A stretch of 64,000 bases of DNA, from contig CAIIXF020000007.1 of assembly GCA_903813345.2 (NCBI GenBank), positions 23,979,564 to 24,043,563 on the forward strand, in the 5' to 3' direction. The notes below the pieces were generated by a model that saw only the letters and a list, made by a program, of their open reading frames with translations, made no database searches and had not been told where the DNA came from. The DNA comes from Owenia fusiformis. Taxonomy: Eukaryota; Annelida; Polychaeta; Sabellida; Oweniidae. The translations under genes and the position numbers were made by a program. Shown in pieces: positions 12,801 to 25,100 of this stretch. Position 1 is the stretch's first letter. Each line of letters starts with the position of its first letter.

Positions 12801-14050
12801 GCAGACTAGTTATAAAATAGACTATATTAAAGTTTAGCAGCCCCACTCATACGAACGATGTCCATGATAGCTAGGGTCATTTCAAACCTATCACGGTGAC
12901 CTTTTTCTCAACCAATCAGCAAGCTGGAAGCAACACATTCTAAAAGCATACACAATAATTATGCGATTACGTCAGACAAAATGACCATATATAAAAAGTC
13001 GTCCTTATTCCTACGATGAACTCTGATTAGCTCGATGAGTTCAGAGATTTATTGAATGAAAATTGAAAAGTAAAGATGAAGCTCTCTTTTGAGAAGCAAA
13101 CTCGAACAGATGCATTATATGTAGTTATGGTGAAAAAGGCAGTGGTGCCATCTTTGTGAATCCTCATGGTAAATGATTTTGAGCAAGACATGGTTGAAGA
13201 ATGAAGATAGAAACCTAATTTTAATTTTATTTGTAAAAAAAACATTTGTCTGAAATAATGCTTCCATCTAAATGTATTTTATTACAGCCCATTCTTGTAG
13301 TTTACAAGATTAATTGCATTATTTTACGAAAATCAGCTTTTCATTTGTCTTTACATATATCAAAACTGAAGGAATTGCCATGTGAATCCATGGTGGCATT
13401 TTTGTAATGCAAGCGAGCAATCAAATCTACATGCGGAAATACATACATGCAAAAAGTACATGTTATTATTATTAGTTAAAAGAGTTTCGGGGACATTTTG
13501 TTCATATTCTCATGAGATGTCAAGTTCATCATTTTTGGTTGGTATAAACTAGATCTTTTTAAAATGATTTCAAGGGCTTATTTTGGTAGTAGGTTATGAA
13601 ATGCAAATTTACCAAGACTTTATTGTTGATGGTTTGTCTGTGTGTAACTTAAAGCTCTGTGGTTGGTCAATAGAAATCTAAGATGAGCTTTAAGGGAACA
13701 ATCCTAAAGTTGAATAATATTATATAAAAGACAGGTGAATGTGTATATATGGAAATGAATACAGTTCTTATTCAAGTGCTTAAAATCTACTGGCAAGATG
13801 GAAAGTCAAATATTCAAAAGGTAAAATAACAAAAGGATTTACGTGAGGATTGGTTATTTTATATGGTTGTGCAATGTAAGAATATATGCTTATAAGGTGG
13901 TATTGAATTGAGGTGAGTTGAAGTAGGAGGTACAGTAGATACTTTCATCTGATAAATATTTATTTTAGTCTTTCAATTTTACTTTTAGAAATAATTTTAA
14001 TTTACACAATGTCAAGAGAATGATCATAGCTTGGTAGTATTTAAGTGTAT
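9847..14050. other. No recognised gene
   Basis: Only short, compositionally random reading frames are seen. One copy of the AAGCTCTCTTTTGAGAAG dispersed motif lies at 13073-13101. Confidence 0.45.
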
Positions 14051-14055
14051 TCACA

Positions 14056-14385
14056 TCATATTGTTTTGTGATCACCCTGTATTCTCAGACTACATTGTAT
14101 TCAGCCTAGTCATTATTATATATTCCAATCACTCAATGATCAACTTATATTCTGATAGAATAGTAATCACCCTGTATTACTAAAGCTCAGTGGCTGCCAT
14201 GTATTCACAGCATAGTCATCATTGTACAATGTATATTCCAATCACTTCATAATCACCCTGTATTTTCACAGCTCATTTATTACCCTGTAAGTTTAATAAT
14301 CATTTGCTATAGCAGAGTGATCACCCTGTAATATTTCAGAGTATACAGCATAGCTTAGTGATCACCCTGTATTCCCAATGTCTCT
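14056..14385. repeat. Degenerate ATCACCCTGTATT repeat
   Basis: The phrase ATCACCCTGTATT, or a close variant, recurs about six times at irregular spacing. It is often preceded by AGTG and followed by an ACAG/TCAG phrase. The region looks like an old, decayed tandem array. Confidence 0.55.
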
Positions 14386-14887
14386 AATGAGTAGTTAATA
14401 AAAATGATGATCCATAAGAGGAGTTAATTGCAGCCTCCCTAGTGAATCAAACAGTCCGAATATATTAATTTATCCATCAACACGATATGTTACCAGTAAC
14501 ACCGTGACCTTCAACATAGTGAATCAATACCAGTGAATCAAAACACATTTTACTCGTACTGTAGTAAGTTAACCAATTTGAAGGTGATTGGTAGTAAAGG
14601 AATTGTTTATGGGGACCACCATACAGATAATGATGCCTTATTCAAAAGATTCAGTCGACATTAAAACATGTCTAATCTGAGTACTAGTGGAACTGGTCAA
14701 TAATTTTTGCATTGGCAACTGTTCGTATATATATTCTTTTAACACAAGGACCAAAAAATGATCACATAAAGAGGTGTTCAATTGCTATTATTGAAATTTG
14801 TTCCTGGTGTAGAGTCTGTCTACAATGATATTAGAAAGAAATTTTAAGTACGCACACAAAGACTCAAGTTTTTAAATTTTTTTGCAG

Positions 14888-14973
14888 GTCTATTGTATAA
14901 GGATAAGTGAGATCTATCATTCCGTATTTGACTAGATGTCTGCATCTACCAAATAGCCTCCCAATTCCATAAG
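14888..14973 (+). other. Candidate untranslated exon
   Basis: A T-rich tract ending TTTTTTTGCAG is followed 86 nt later by AAG|GTAAGTT, a well-formed acceptor and donor pair. All three forward frames contain stops, so it could only be a 5' UTR or non-coding RNA exon. The downstream plus-strand gene is about 25 kb away, so the link is speculative. Confidence 0.2.
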
Positions 14974-17900
14974 GTAAGTTCATCAATCTTTGTTGATATA
15001 TTTGTATGCAAGCCTAAATCTAGGCCTAAGCCCTCGTTTTGTAATGTGAACAAGAATCTCATGCAATAAATCACCAACAGAGTCCTGAACTTCAATCATA
15101 TCACCATTCTTTATCTAAGTTTCAGAAACAAAAACCATGCTTTTCTATCTAGAAACCTCTTCAGTACTGAAGCAAGACAGTGTATGCTGCACCCACTTGA
15201 GATTTAGGAAAATAGGCTTGCACCCACTTGAAAACCCATTTGCACCCATTTGAAAATAATTACAAATATGATGGAAAGTGAAGTGGGAATTGTTGATATG
15301 AGAATATTGAACCTACTTGGTGAAAAAAGTCCTGGGGAAAATAGTGCCTATCAATTATTCACATGTTATTTCAATAGGTATACTTAAATATGTCATCTAC
15401 TTTGTCTGTCCAAACGTGAGCTGCAAAATACAAACTATTTTCTTTTAATAAGTTAAGTCCTAGTTTTTAAATGTTTTTTAGATCAATATCAGGTGTTTAG
15501 AAATTGTCAAATCAAATTATTTCTTAAACAAAACTAATAGATCCATAAAACATGGATCCTGCATCATGATTGTAATTTTGAAATTCTGTAAAATTAAGTT
15601 TTATTTAAAAGAAGTCAGTGGTTTTAAATATTATGATGATCACATGTATTAACTCATTTATATATTTTTGTTAAATTTCCTTGTGGTCTGAGTAGTGTAT
15701 GAGTTTGAAGGCAATATTGTGATTGGTAGCATTGGGTTTATCAAATCAAAGGGCTCTCATATAACATCATAGGATCTAAGGCTCATTGGCTCTGATCTCG
15801 AGGGATCACATGGAGAAGAGTGGAAGCCATTTAGTATGTCATGATGACTTAACTACTCAACCTTTGTCCCATAGGACTCAATTGATGCTTATATATTTTT
15901 TACAACTTTCAGTTGTGATTACTAGGTAGTCCTGACCTGCACTGATTTTCAATCCTGGGGATGGGAGATTTGGTGGGGAGTCATTGTTATTAGATACTTA
16001 TGAGACTGGGACTTAGACTCAAATGGGTATTCTGGCAGAATAGCATAGAAAACTTTGAAAAATATTTGAATTGAACCTGACTCGTTCCAAAAGCAAGAAT
16101 TAATGGTTTTCACCGTATAATATTTCACTGACTTGTTAGTCCTCATTTAGATCCCAACATATTTCTGGAGAGGCGCTGGTCATTTCAATTGCAGATTTTA
16201 TCATGGAACACTGAATTTTTTTAAAAATATTTTGATCTTTGTAGTCATTACAACTTGCATGGCAACAAAGGCTGCACTGCATGCCCCCCATATAAGTCAT
16301 GTTAAACTCTTCATAAAGTCCAGAGAGTGAACTTATGTGTAGGAGGGACTTGAGACAAAGCTGAATATCAAATATTGAGTACACACTTCAATTAACTTTC
16401 TAATACTTTTCAACTATCCCATCATAGATTAGGGGCTTGTTTTAACATTAAATACTTTTGATGTTTTTCAAAGAGAGGTTCTCAAATTACAGGAAGGGTG
16501 AAATCTTTGAGAGATAATAAGATGTACTGATCATGATATGAAATGGGTGTTTCAGCGTACCTCTTATATGCATGTAATATGTTTCCTTAAAAAAGCTCTC
16601 AAAATGATCACCATGCCCGACTGATAAACTTTTGCATTTAGAATGAAATTAATGATCAGATTTTTCATAAGTAATAAAAGCCTATTTGTGAAAAAATTTT
16701 AAAGGTTCGTGAGCTGTTTTTTTCCTTTTTTGCATGAGCTGTTTCACTTACTTGTATATGCACATTCTAGAATACAGCCCAAAGAAGATATCACCATAAG
16801 AAATAAAATAGAATTCACTTTCATTGAAGACTGGTTTACAAATGATTGGATTATACAAGTGCTTTGTGGTATAGCCTATAGTGTAAGATCAATATATTTT
16901 TCTATAACTTGAATGTTATCAAATGTGTAAGATTACATTTTTTTGCCTTGAAGTCACACTGATCTTTTAAGTTAAGTTAACATGATTTATTTATTATACT
17001 TTTCTATTTTTAAATGAGGTCGCATAGGGTCAAGAGAAAATTGGCCAAACCAGTTAAACGTATCTGTTTTAAATTTGAAATTTGAAATTCAGAACCTCCA
17101 ATTGTTCGTAATTCAAGGTTCTCAATTTATAAGGAACTGTTAACATATATTGTATAAAATTACTATATTTATTAGTTGTATTATATGAAGGTCTTTTCCT
17201 GCAAGAGTTGGGTCCCTCTGAAAATATCTTCTTTGTGACCTTTTTGATCCCTCAAGGATATAGTTGGACCATATGGTCTTGCCAAATGCAAGAGACGGCA
17301 CCGATACCCAGATTTGTCACAAATTATCCTGAAATGTAAATGTTCCAAACCATTCTGAAGTTTTGAGTAACGTGGAACTCCTAAATCCTAAAAAAGTTTT
17401 GTTACTAAAGTATGAGCCTTAAAACAAATGAAGCATGCTTATGAGAACAAAAATTGGTTGTAAATGTTCCTTTACCGGTTGTCTTCCTAGAATTTCCAGA
17501 ATTTTTTGTTTCTCTTGAATTGTGAGCAGAATACTACTACTGTATATATTTTAGATATCTGTAATAGAAACGTGTGTGTATTGGGTTTTTAGTTCAAAGT
17601 AACTCTAGTAATGTAAATCTCTTTTAAACAATCACCAAAAAACTTTAGGAATTACTTTGTAGATGAGATATTTCAGCAAGAATATAACTTCCTCTTGAAA
17701 ACATAACTCAGTCATACTGGAGGACTGAACCTTAAAAAGTATTTCGCTGATCTTATAATCCTTGAATCTTCATCAAAAAAAATTGCTGGATATGTATCTC
17801 AATACCTGTGTACAAATATGAATTTTCCCTTGATTCATGATTCCATCATTCAAGGTTGTAATTCATCTTAATCGGTAGTGTAATTCTAAAATATATAACA

Positions 17901-19140
17901 ATTTTTGCAAGGTTATTACAAGAGTTTGCTTTGAGAAACAGTGTTGCTTAGTAACCAAAAAACAATGTTTCTGATTCACCTTCACTGAGGCATAATCAAC
18001 TTCACTTGCTATATAGAATGCTATAGATCGTGGAATCTTGTATTTTGGAATTGTGATTGATATTTTCTGTTTTATGTAACTTGTTAGCATCGAAATAGAT
18101 AAAGGCCCTTTTTAAGTTTAAAGCACCATGCACAGGGCCTTTGTAAGGTCACATTGAAAATGAAAATACTTCGTAGTGTGACCTTCTCTGATTATGAAGA
18201 AAAGTTGCAGCTACCGGTTGAGCAAATTATGAGACGTTGAATTTTATAAAATTTTACTAAAGAATCTGCCTTTTGATTATTGAAAGTTTCGAGTTGTTGA
18301 GTAAAACACAATTATACATCTCAGATTTTGGATATTTTCCTGGATGTATCAAGTATAGATAATAAAATCAGGAATATGACTGAAAAAGATAAAACCATGC
18401 TGTGTGCTGTATAACAAAACCATGGCCCGTCAAACTTTGAACTTTGATTAAGAAAAGAAAAAAATTCACCAAGACTTTTTATCAAAGCAGCTCTAACATT
18501 GATGGCTTCCGGCATGACCTCGACTTAGCAAACAAATAACAAATCAAAAAGTTTGATTTCATTTATCTCATTCAAATATGTTCAATGAACACTAGGCACT
18601 GATACATCATTGCCTTTAATGCTAATGCTTCATAAAAGGAGGGGGGGGGGGCTCATGTCTACATGACATATAAAGGATGCATTTCAGACTCGGAAAAGGT
18701 CAGCATGACATAATGCTGTTGCATTGAAGACTTTCCAAACCAGGAAGAACAGTTAAGTCTGGAATAAGTGAGAATAGTAAAATGAGAGTACCATTGTACT
18801 TTTTGTTTTACCTTGATGAATTATTAAACTTGGTGAAACATTGATTGTGTTAAGAAACAGCTGTTTATTGGTAAGTAAATATACTTCTGCCAGGTATCTT
18901 GAGTTTGTTGAATGAGAAAATGAAGTTCAGGAAGGAACTACTCAGCTTACATAATAAATTAAAATTGTTTTTAGTAGCCTGTCACTATTCATGTACAGCA
19001 ATATATTTGATTAACAGGAAGGTTTATTATGATTGTGCTCTATAAATAATTAATAAGGAAAAAGTGAATGAAATTTTCACCAGTTCGTGCTTAAGGTATA
19101 TTTTTACCTCTTTTTGTTAAGCATTTTAGATAAGGGTTGT
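14974..19140. other. No recognised gene
   Basis: This is AT-rich unique-looking sequence with only short random frames. A run of ten or so G residues lies near 18640. No exon with paired splice sites and coding content is recognised. Confidence 0.45.
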
Positions 19141-22100
19141 TATCCCAACGAACGAAGTTCTGTAGGGATATAGTGAAGCCCTCCGTCAGTCAGTCAGTCA
19201 GTCAGTCAGTCAGTCAGTCAGTCAGTCAGTCAGTCAGTCAGTCAGTCAGTCAGTCAGTCAGTCAGTCAGTCAGTCAGTCAGTCAGTCAGTCAGTCAGTCA
19301 GTCAGTCAGTCAGTCAGTCAGTCAGTCAGTCAGTCAGTCAGTCAGTCAGTCAGTCAGTCAGTCAGTCAGTCAGTCAGTCAGTCAGTCAGTCAGTCAGTCA
19401 GTCAGTCAGTCAGTCAGTCAGTCAGTCAGTCAGTCAGTCAGTCAGTCAGTCAGTCAGTCAGTCAGTCAGTCAGTCAGTCAGTCAGTCAGTCAGTCAGTCA
19501 GTCAGTCAGTCAGTCAGTCAGTCAGTCAGTCAGTCAGTCAGTCAGTCAGTCAGTCAGTCAGTCAGTCCAGTCAGTCAGTCAGTCAGTCAGTCAGTCAGTC
19601 AGTCAGTCAGTCAGTCAGTCAGTCAGTCAGTCAGTCAGTCAGTCAGTCAGTCAGTCAGTCAGTCAGTCAGTCAGTCAGTCAGTCAGTCAGTCAGTCAGTC
19701 AGTCAGTCAGTCAGTCAGTCAGTCAGTCAGTCAGTCAGTCAGTCAGTCAGTCAGTCAGTCAGTCAGTCAGTCAGTCAGTCAGTCAGTCAGTCAGTCAGTC
19801 AGTCAGTCAGTCAGTCAGTCAGTCAGTCAGTCAGTCAGTCAGTCAGTCAGTCAGTCAGTCAGTCAGTCAGTCAGTCAGTCAGTCAGTCAGTCAGTCAGTC
19901 AGTCAGTCAGTCAGTCAGTCAGTCAGTCAGTCAGTCAGTCAGTCAGTCAGTCAGTCAGTCAGTCAGTCAGTCAGTCAGTCAGTCAGTCAGTCAGTCAGTC
20001 AGTCAGTCAGTCAGTCAGTCAGTCAGTCAGTCAGTCAGTCAGTCAGTCAGTCAGTCAGTCAGTCAGTCAGTCAGTCAGTCAGTCAGTCAGTCAGTCAGTC
20101 AGTCAGTCAGTCAGTCAGTCAGTCAGTCAGTCAGTCAGTCAGTCAGTCAGTCAGTCAGTCAGTCAGTCAGTCAGTCAGTCAGTCAGTCAGTCAGTCAGTC
20201 AGTCAGTCAGTCAGTCAGTCAGTCAGTCAGTCAGTCAGTCAGTCAGTCAGTCAGTCAGTCAGTCAGTCAGTCAGTCAGTCAGTCAGTCAGTCAGTCAGTC
20301 AGTCAGTCAGTCAGTCAGTCAGTCAGTCAGTCAGTCAGTCAGTCAGTCAGTCAGTCAGTCAGTCAGTCAGTCAGTCAGTCAGTCAGTCAGTCAGTCAGTC
20401 AGTCAGTCAGTCAGTCAGTCAGTCAGTCAGTCAGTCAGTCAGTCAGTCAGTCAGTCAGTCAGTCAGTCAGTCAGTCAGTCAGTCAGTCAGTCAGTCAGTC
20501 AGTCAGTCAGTCAGTCAGTCAGTCAGTCAGTCAGTCAGTCAGTCAGTCAGTCAGTCAGTCAGTCAGTCAGTCAGTCAGTCAGTCAGTCAGTCAGTCAGTC
20601 AGTCAGTCAGTCAGTCAGTCAGTCAGTCAGTCAGTCAGTCAGTCAGTCAGTCAGTCAGTCAGTCAGTCAGTCAGTCAGTCAGTCAGTCAGTCAGTCAGTC
20701 AGTCAGTCAGTCAGTCAGTCAGTCAGTCAGTCAGTCAGTCAGTCAGTCAGTCAGTCAGTCAGTCAGTCAGTCAGTCAGTCAGTCAGTCAGTCAGTCAGTC
20801 AGTCAGTCAGTCAGTCAGTCAGTCAGTCAGTCAGTCAGTCAGTCAGTCAGTCAGTCAGTCAGTCAGTCAGTCAGTCAGTCAGTCAGTCAGTCAGTCAGTC
20901 AGTCAGTCAGTCAGTCAGTCAGTCAGTCAGTCAGTCAGTCAGTCAGTCAGTCAGTCAGTCAGTCAGTCAGTCAGTCAGTCAGTCAGTCAGTCAGTCAGTC
21001 AGTCAGTCAGTCAGTCAGTCAGTCAGTCAGTCAGTCAGTCAGTCAGTCAGTCAGTCAGTCAGTCAGTCAGTCAGTCAGTCAGTCAGTCAGTCAGTCAGTC
21101 AGTCAGTCAGTCAGTCAGTCAGTCAGTCAGTCAGTCAGTCAGTCAGTCAGTCAGTCAGTCAGTCAGTCAGTCAGTCAGTCAGTCAGTCAGTCAGTCAGTC
21201 AGTCAGTCAGTCAGTCAGTCAGTCAGTCAGTCAGTCAGTCAGTCAGTCAGTCAGTCAGTCAGTCAGTCAGTCAGTCAGTCAGTCAGTCAGTCAGTCAGTC
21301 AGTCAGTCAGTCAGTCAGTCAGTCAGTCAGTCAGTCAGTCAGTCAGTCAGTCAGTCAGTCAGTCAGTCAGTCAGTCAGTCAGTCAGTCAGTCAGTCAGTC
21401 AGTCAGTCAGTCAGTCAGTCAGTCAGTCAGTCAGTCAGTCAGTCAGTCAAAGTCAGTCAGTCAGTCAAAGTCAGTCAGTCAGTCAAAGTCAGTCAGTCAG
21501 TCAAAGTCAGTCAGTCAGTCAAAGTCAGTCAGTCAGTCAAAGTCAGTCAGTCAGTCAAAGTCAGTCAGTCAGTCAAAGTCAGTCAGTCAGTCAAAGTCAG
21601 TCAGTCAGTCAAAGTCAGTCAGTCAGTCAAAGTCAGTCAGTCAGTCAAAGTCAGTCAGTCAGTCAAAGTCAGTCAGTCAGTCAAAGTCAGTCAGTCAGTC
21701 AAAGTCAGTCAGTCAGTCAAAGTCAGTCAGTCAGTCAAAGTCAGTCAGTCAGTCAAAGTCAGTCAGTCAGTCAAAGTCAGTCAGTCAGTCAAAGTCAGTC
21801 AGTCAGTCAAAGTCAGTCAGTCAGTCAAAGTCAGTCAGTCAGTCAAAGTCAGTCAGTCAGTCAAAGTCAGTCAGTCAGTCAAAGTCAGTCAGTCAGTCAA
21901 AGTCAGTCAGTCAGTCAAAGTCAGTCAGTCAGTCAAAGTCAGTCAGTCAGTCAAAGTCAGTCAGTCAGTCAAAGTCAGTCAGTCAGTCAAAGTCAGTCAG
22001 TCAGTCAAAGTCAGTCAGTCAGTCAAAGTCAGTCAGTCAGTCAAAGTCAGTCAGTCAGTCAAAGTCAGTCAGTCAGTCAAAGTCAGTCAGTCAGTCAAAG

Positions 22101-25100
22101 TCAGTCAGTCAGTCAAAGTCAGTCAGTCAGTCAAAGTCAGTCAGTCAGTCAAAGTCAGTCAGTCAGTCAAAGTCAGTCAGTCAGTCAAAGTCAGTCAGTC
22201 AGTCAAAGTCAGTCAGTCAGTCAAAGTCAGTCAGTCAGTCAAAGTCAGTCAGTCAGTCAAAGTCAGTCAGTCAGTCAAAGTCAGTCAGTCAGTCAAAGTC
22301 AGTCAGTCAGTCAAAGTCAGTCAGTCAGTCAAAGTCAGTCAGTCAGTCAAAGTCAGTCAGTCAGTCAAAGTCAGTCAGTCAGTCAAAGTCAGTCAGTCAG
22401 TCAAAGTCAGTCAGTCAGTCAAAGTCAGTCAGTCAAAGTCAGTCAGTCAAAGTCAGTCAGTCAAAGTCAGTCAGTCAAAGTCAGTCAGTCAAAGTCAGTC
22501 AGTCAAAGTCAGTCAGTCAAAGTCAGTCAGTCAAAGTCAGTCAGTCAAAGTCAGTCAGTCAAAGTCAGTCAGTCAAAGTCAGTCAGTCAAAGTCAGTCAG
22601 TCAAAGTCAGTCAGTCAAAGTCAGTCAGTCAAAGTCAGTCAGTCAAAGTCAGTCAGTCAAAGTCAGTCAGTCAAAGTCAGTCAGTCAAAGTCAGTCAGTC
22701 AAAGTCAGTCAGTCAAAGTCAGTCAGTCAAAGTCAGTCAGTCAAAGTCAGTCAGTCAAAGTCAGTCAGTCAAAGTCAGTCAGTCAAAGTCAGTCAGTCAA
22801 AGTCAGTCAGTCAAAGTCAGTCAGTCAAAGTCAGTCAGTCAAAGTCAGTCAGTCAAAGTCAGTCAGTCAAAGTCAGTCAGTCAAAGTCAGTCAGTCAAAG
22901 TCAGTCAGTCAAAGTCAGTCAGTCAAAGTCAGTCAGTCAAAGTCAGTCAGTCAAAGTCAGTCAGTCAAAGTCAGTCAGTCAAAGTCAGTCAGTCAAAGTC
23001 AGTCAGTCAAAGTCAGTCAGTCAAAGTCAGTCAGTCAAAGTCAGTCAGTCAAAGTCAGTCAGTCAAAGTCAGTCAGTCAAAGTCAGTCAGTCAAAGTCAG
23101 TCAGTCAAAGTCAGTCAGTCAAAGTCAGTCAGTCAAAGTCAGTCAGTCAAAGTCAGTCAGTCAAAGTCAGTCAGTCAAAGTCAGTCAGTCAAAGTCAGTC
23201 AGTCAAAGTCAGTCAGTCAAAGTCAGTCAGTCAAAGTCAGTCAGTCAAAGTCAGTCAGTCAAAGTCAGTCAGTCAAAGTCAGTCAGTCAAAGTCAGTCAG
23301 TCAAAGTCAGTCAGTCAAAGTCAGTCAGTCAAAGTCAGTCAGTCAAAGTCAGTCAGTCAAAGTCAGTCAGTCAAAGTCAGTCAGTCAAAGTCAGTCAGTC
23401 AAAGTCAGTCAGTCAAAGTCAGTCAGTCAAAGTCAGTCAGTCAAAGTCAGTCAGTCAAAGTCAGTCAGTCAAAGTCAGTCAGTCAAAGTCAGTCAGTCAA
23501 AGTCAGTCAGTCAAAGTCAGTCAGTCAAAGTCAGTCAGTCAAAGTCAGTCAGTCAAAGTCAGTCAGTCAAAGTCAGTCAGTCAAAGTCAGTCAGTCAAAG
23601 TCAGTCAGTCAAAGTCAGTCAGTCAAAGTCAGTCAGTCAAAGTCAGTCAGTCAAAGTCAGTCAGTCAAAGTCAGTCAGTCAAAGTCAGTCAGTCAAAGTC
23701 AGTCAGTCAAAGTCAGTCAGTCAAAGTCAGTCAGTCAAAGTCAGTCAGTCAAAGTCAGTCAGTCAAAGTCAGTCAGTCAAAGTCAGTCAGTCAAAGTCAG
23801 TCAGTCAAAGTCAGTCAGTCAAAGTCAGTCAGTCAAAGTCAGTCAGTCAAAGTCAGTCAGTCAAAGTCAGTCAGTCAAAGTCAGTCAGTCAAAGTCAGTC
23901 AGTCAAAGTCAGTCAGTCAAAGTCAGTCAGTCAAAGTCAGTCAGTCAAAGTCAGTCAGTCAAAGTCAGTCAGTCAAAGTCAGTCAGTCAAAGTCAGTCAG
24001 TCAAAGTCAGTCAGTCAAAGTCAGTCAGTCAAAGTCAGTCAGTCAAAGTCAGTCAGTCAAAGTCAGTCAGTCAAAGTCAGTCAGTCAAAGTCAGTCAGTC
24101 AAAGTCAGTCAGTCAAAGTCAGTCAGTCAAAGTCAGTCAGTCAAAGTCAGTCAGTCAAAGTCAGTCAGTCAAAGTCAGTCAGTCAAAGTCAGTCAGTCAA
24201 AGTCAGTCAGTCAAAGTCAGTCAGTCAAAGTCAGTCAGTCAAAGTCAGTCAGTCAAAGTCAGTCAGTCAAAGTCAGTCAGTCAAAGTCAGTCAGTCAAAG
24301 TCAGTCAGTCAGTCAGTCAGTCAGTCAAAGTCAGTCAGTCAGTCAGTCAGTCAGTCAGTCAAAGTCAGTCAGTCAGTCAGTCAGTCAGTCAGTCAAAGTC
24401 AGTCAGTCAGTCAGTCAGTCAGTCAGTCAAAGTCAGTCAGTCAGTCAGTCAGTCAGTCAGTCAAAGTCAGTCAGTCAGTCAGTCAGTCAGTCAGTCAAAG
24501 TCAGTCAGTCAGTCAGTCAGTCAGTCAGTCAAAGTCAGTCAGTCAGTCAGTCAGTCAGTCAGTCAGTCAAAGTCAGTCAGTCAGTCAGTCAGTCAGTCAG
24601 TCAAAGTCAGTCAGTCAGTCAGTCAGTCAGTCAGTCAAAGTCAGTCAGTCAGTCAGTCAGTCAGTCAGTCAAAGTCAGTCAGTCAGTCAGTCAGTCAGTC
24701 AAAGTCAGTCAGTCAGTCAGTCAGTCAGTCAAAGTCAGTCAGTCAGTCAGTCAGTCAGTCAAAGTCAGTCAGTCAGTCAGTCAGTCAGTCAAAGTCAGTC
24801 AGTCAGTCAGTCAGTCAGTCAAAGTCAGTCAGTCAGTCAGTCAGTCAGTCAAAGTCAGTCAGTCAGTCAGTCAGTCAGTCAAAGTCAGTCAGTCAGTCAG
24901 TCAGTCAGTCAAAGTCAGTCAGTCAGTCAGTCAGTCAGTCAAAGTCAGTCAGTCAGTCAGTCAGTCAGTCAGTCAAAGTCAGTCAGTCAGTCAGTCAGTC
25001 AGTCAAAGTCAGTCAGTCAGTCAGTCAGTCAGTCAAAGTCAGTCAGTCAGTCAGTCAGTCAGTCAAAGTCAGTCAGTCAGTCAGTCAGTCAAAGTCAGTC

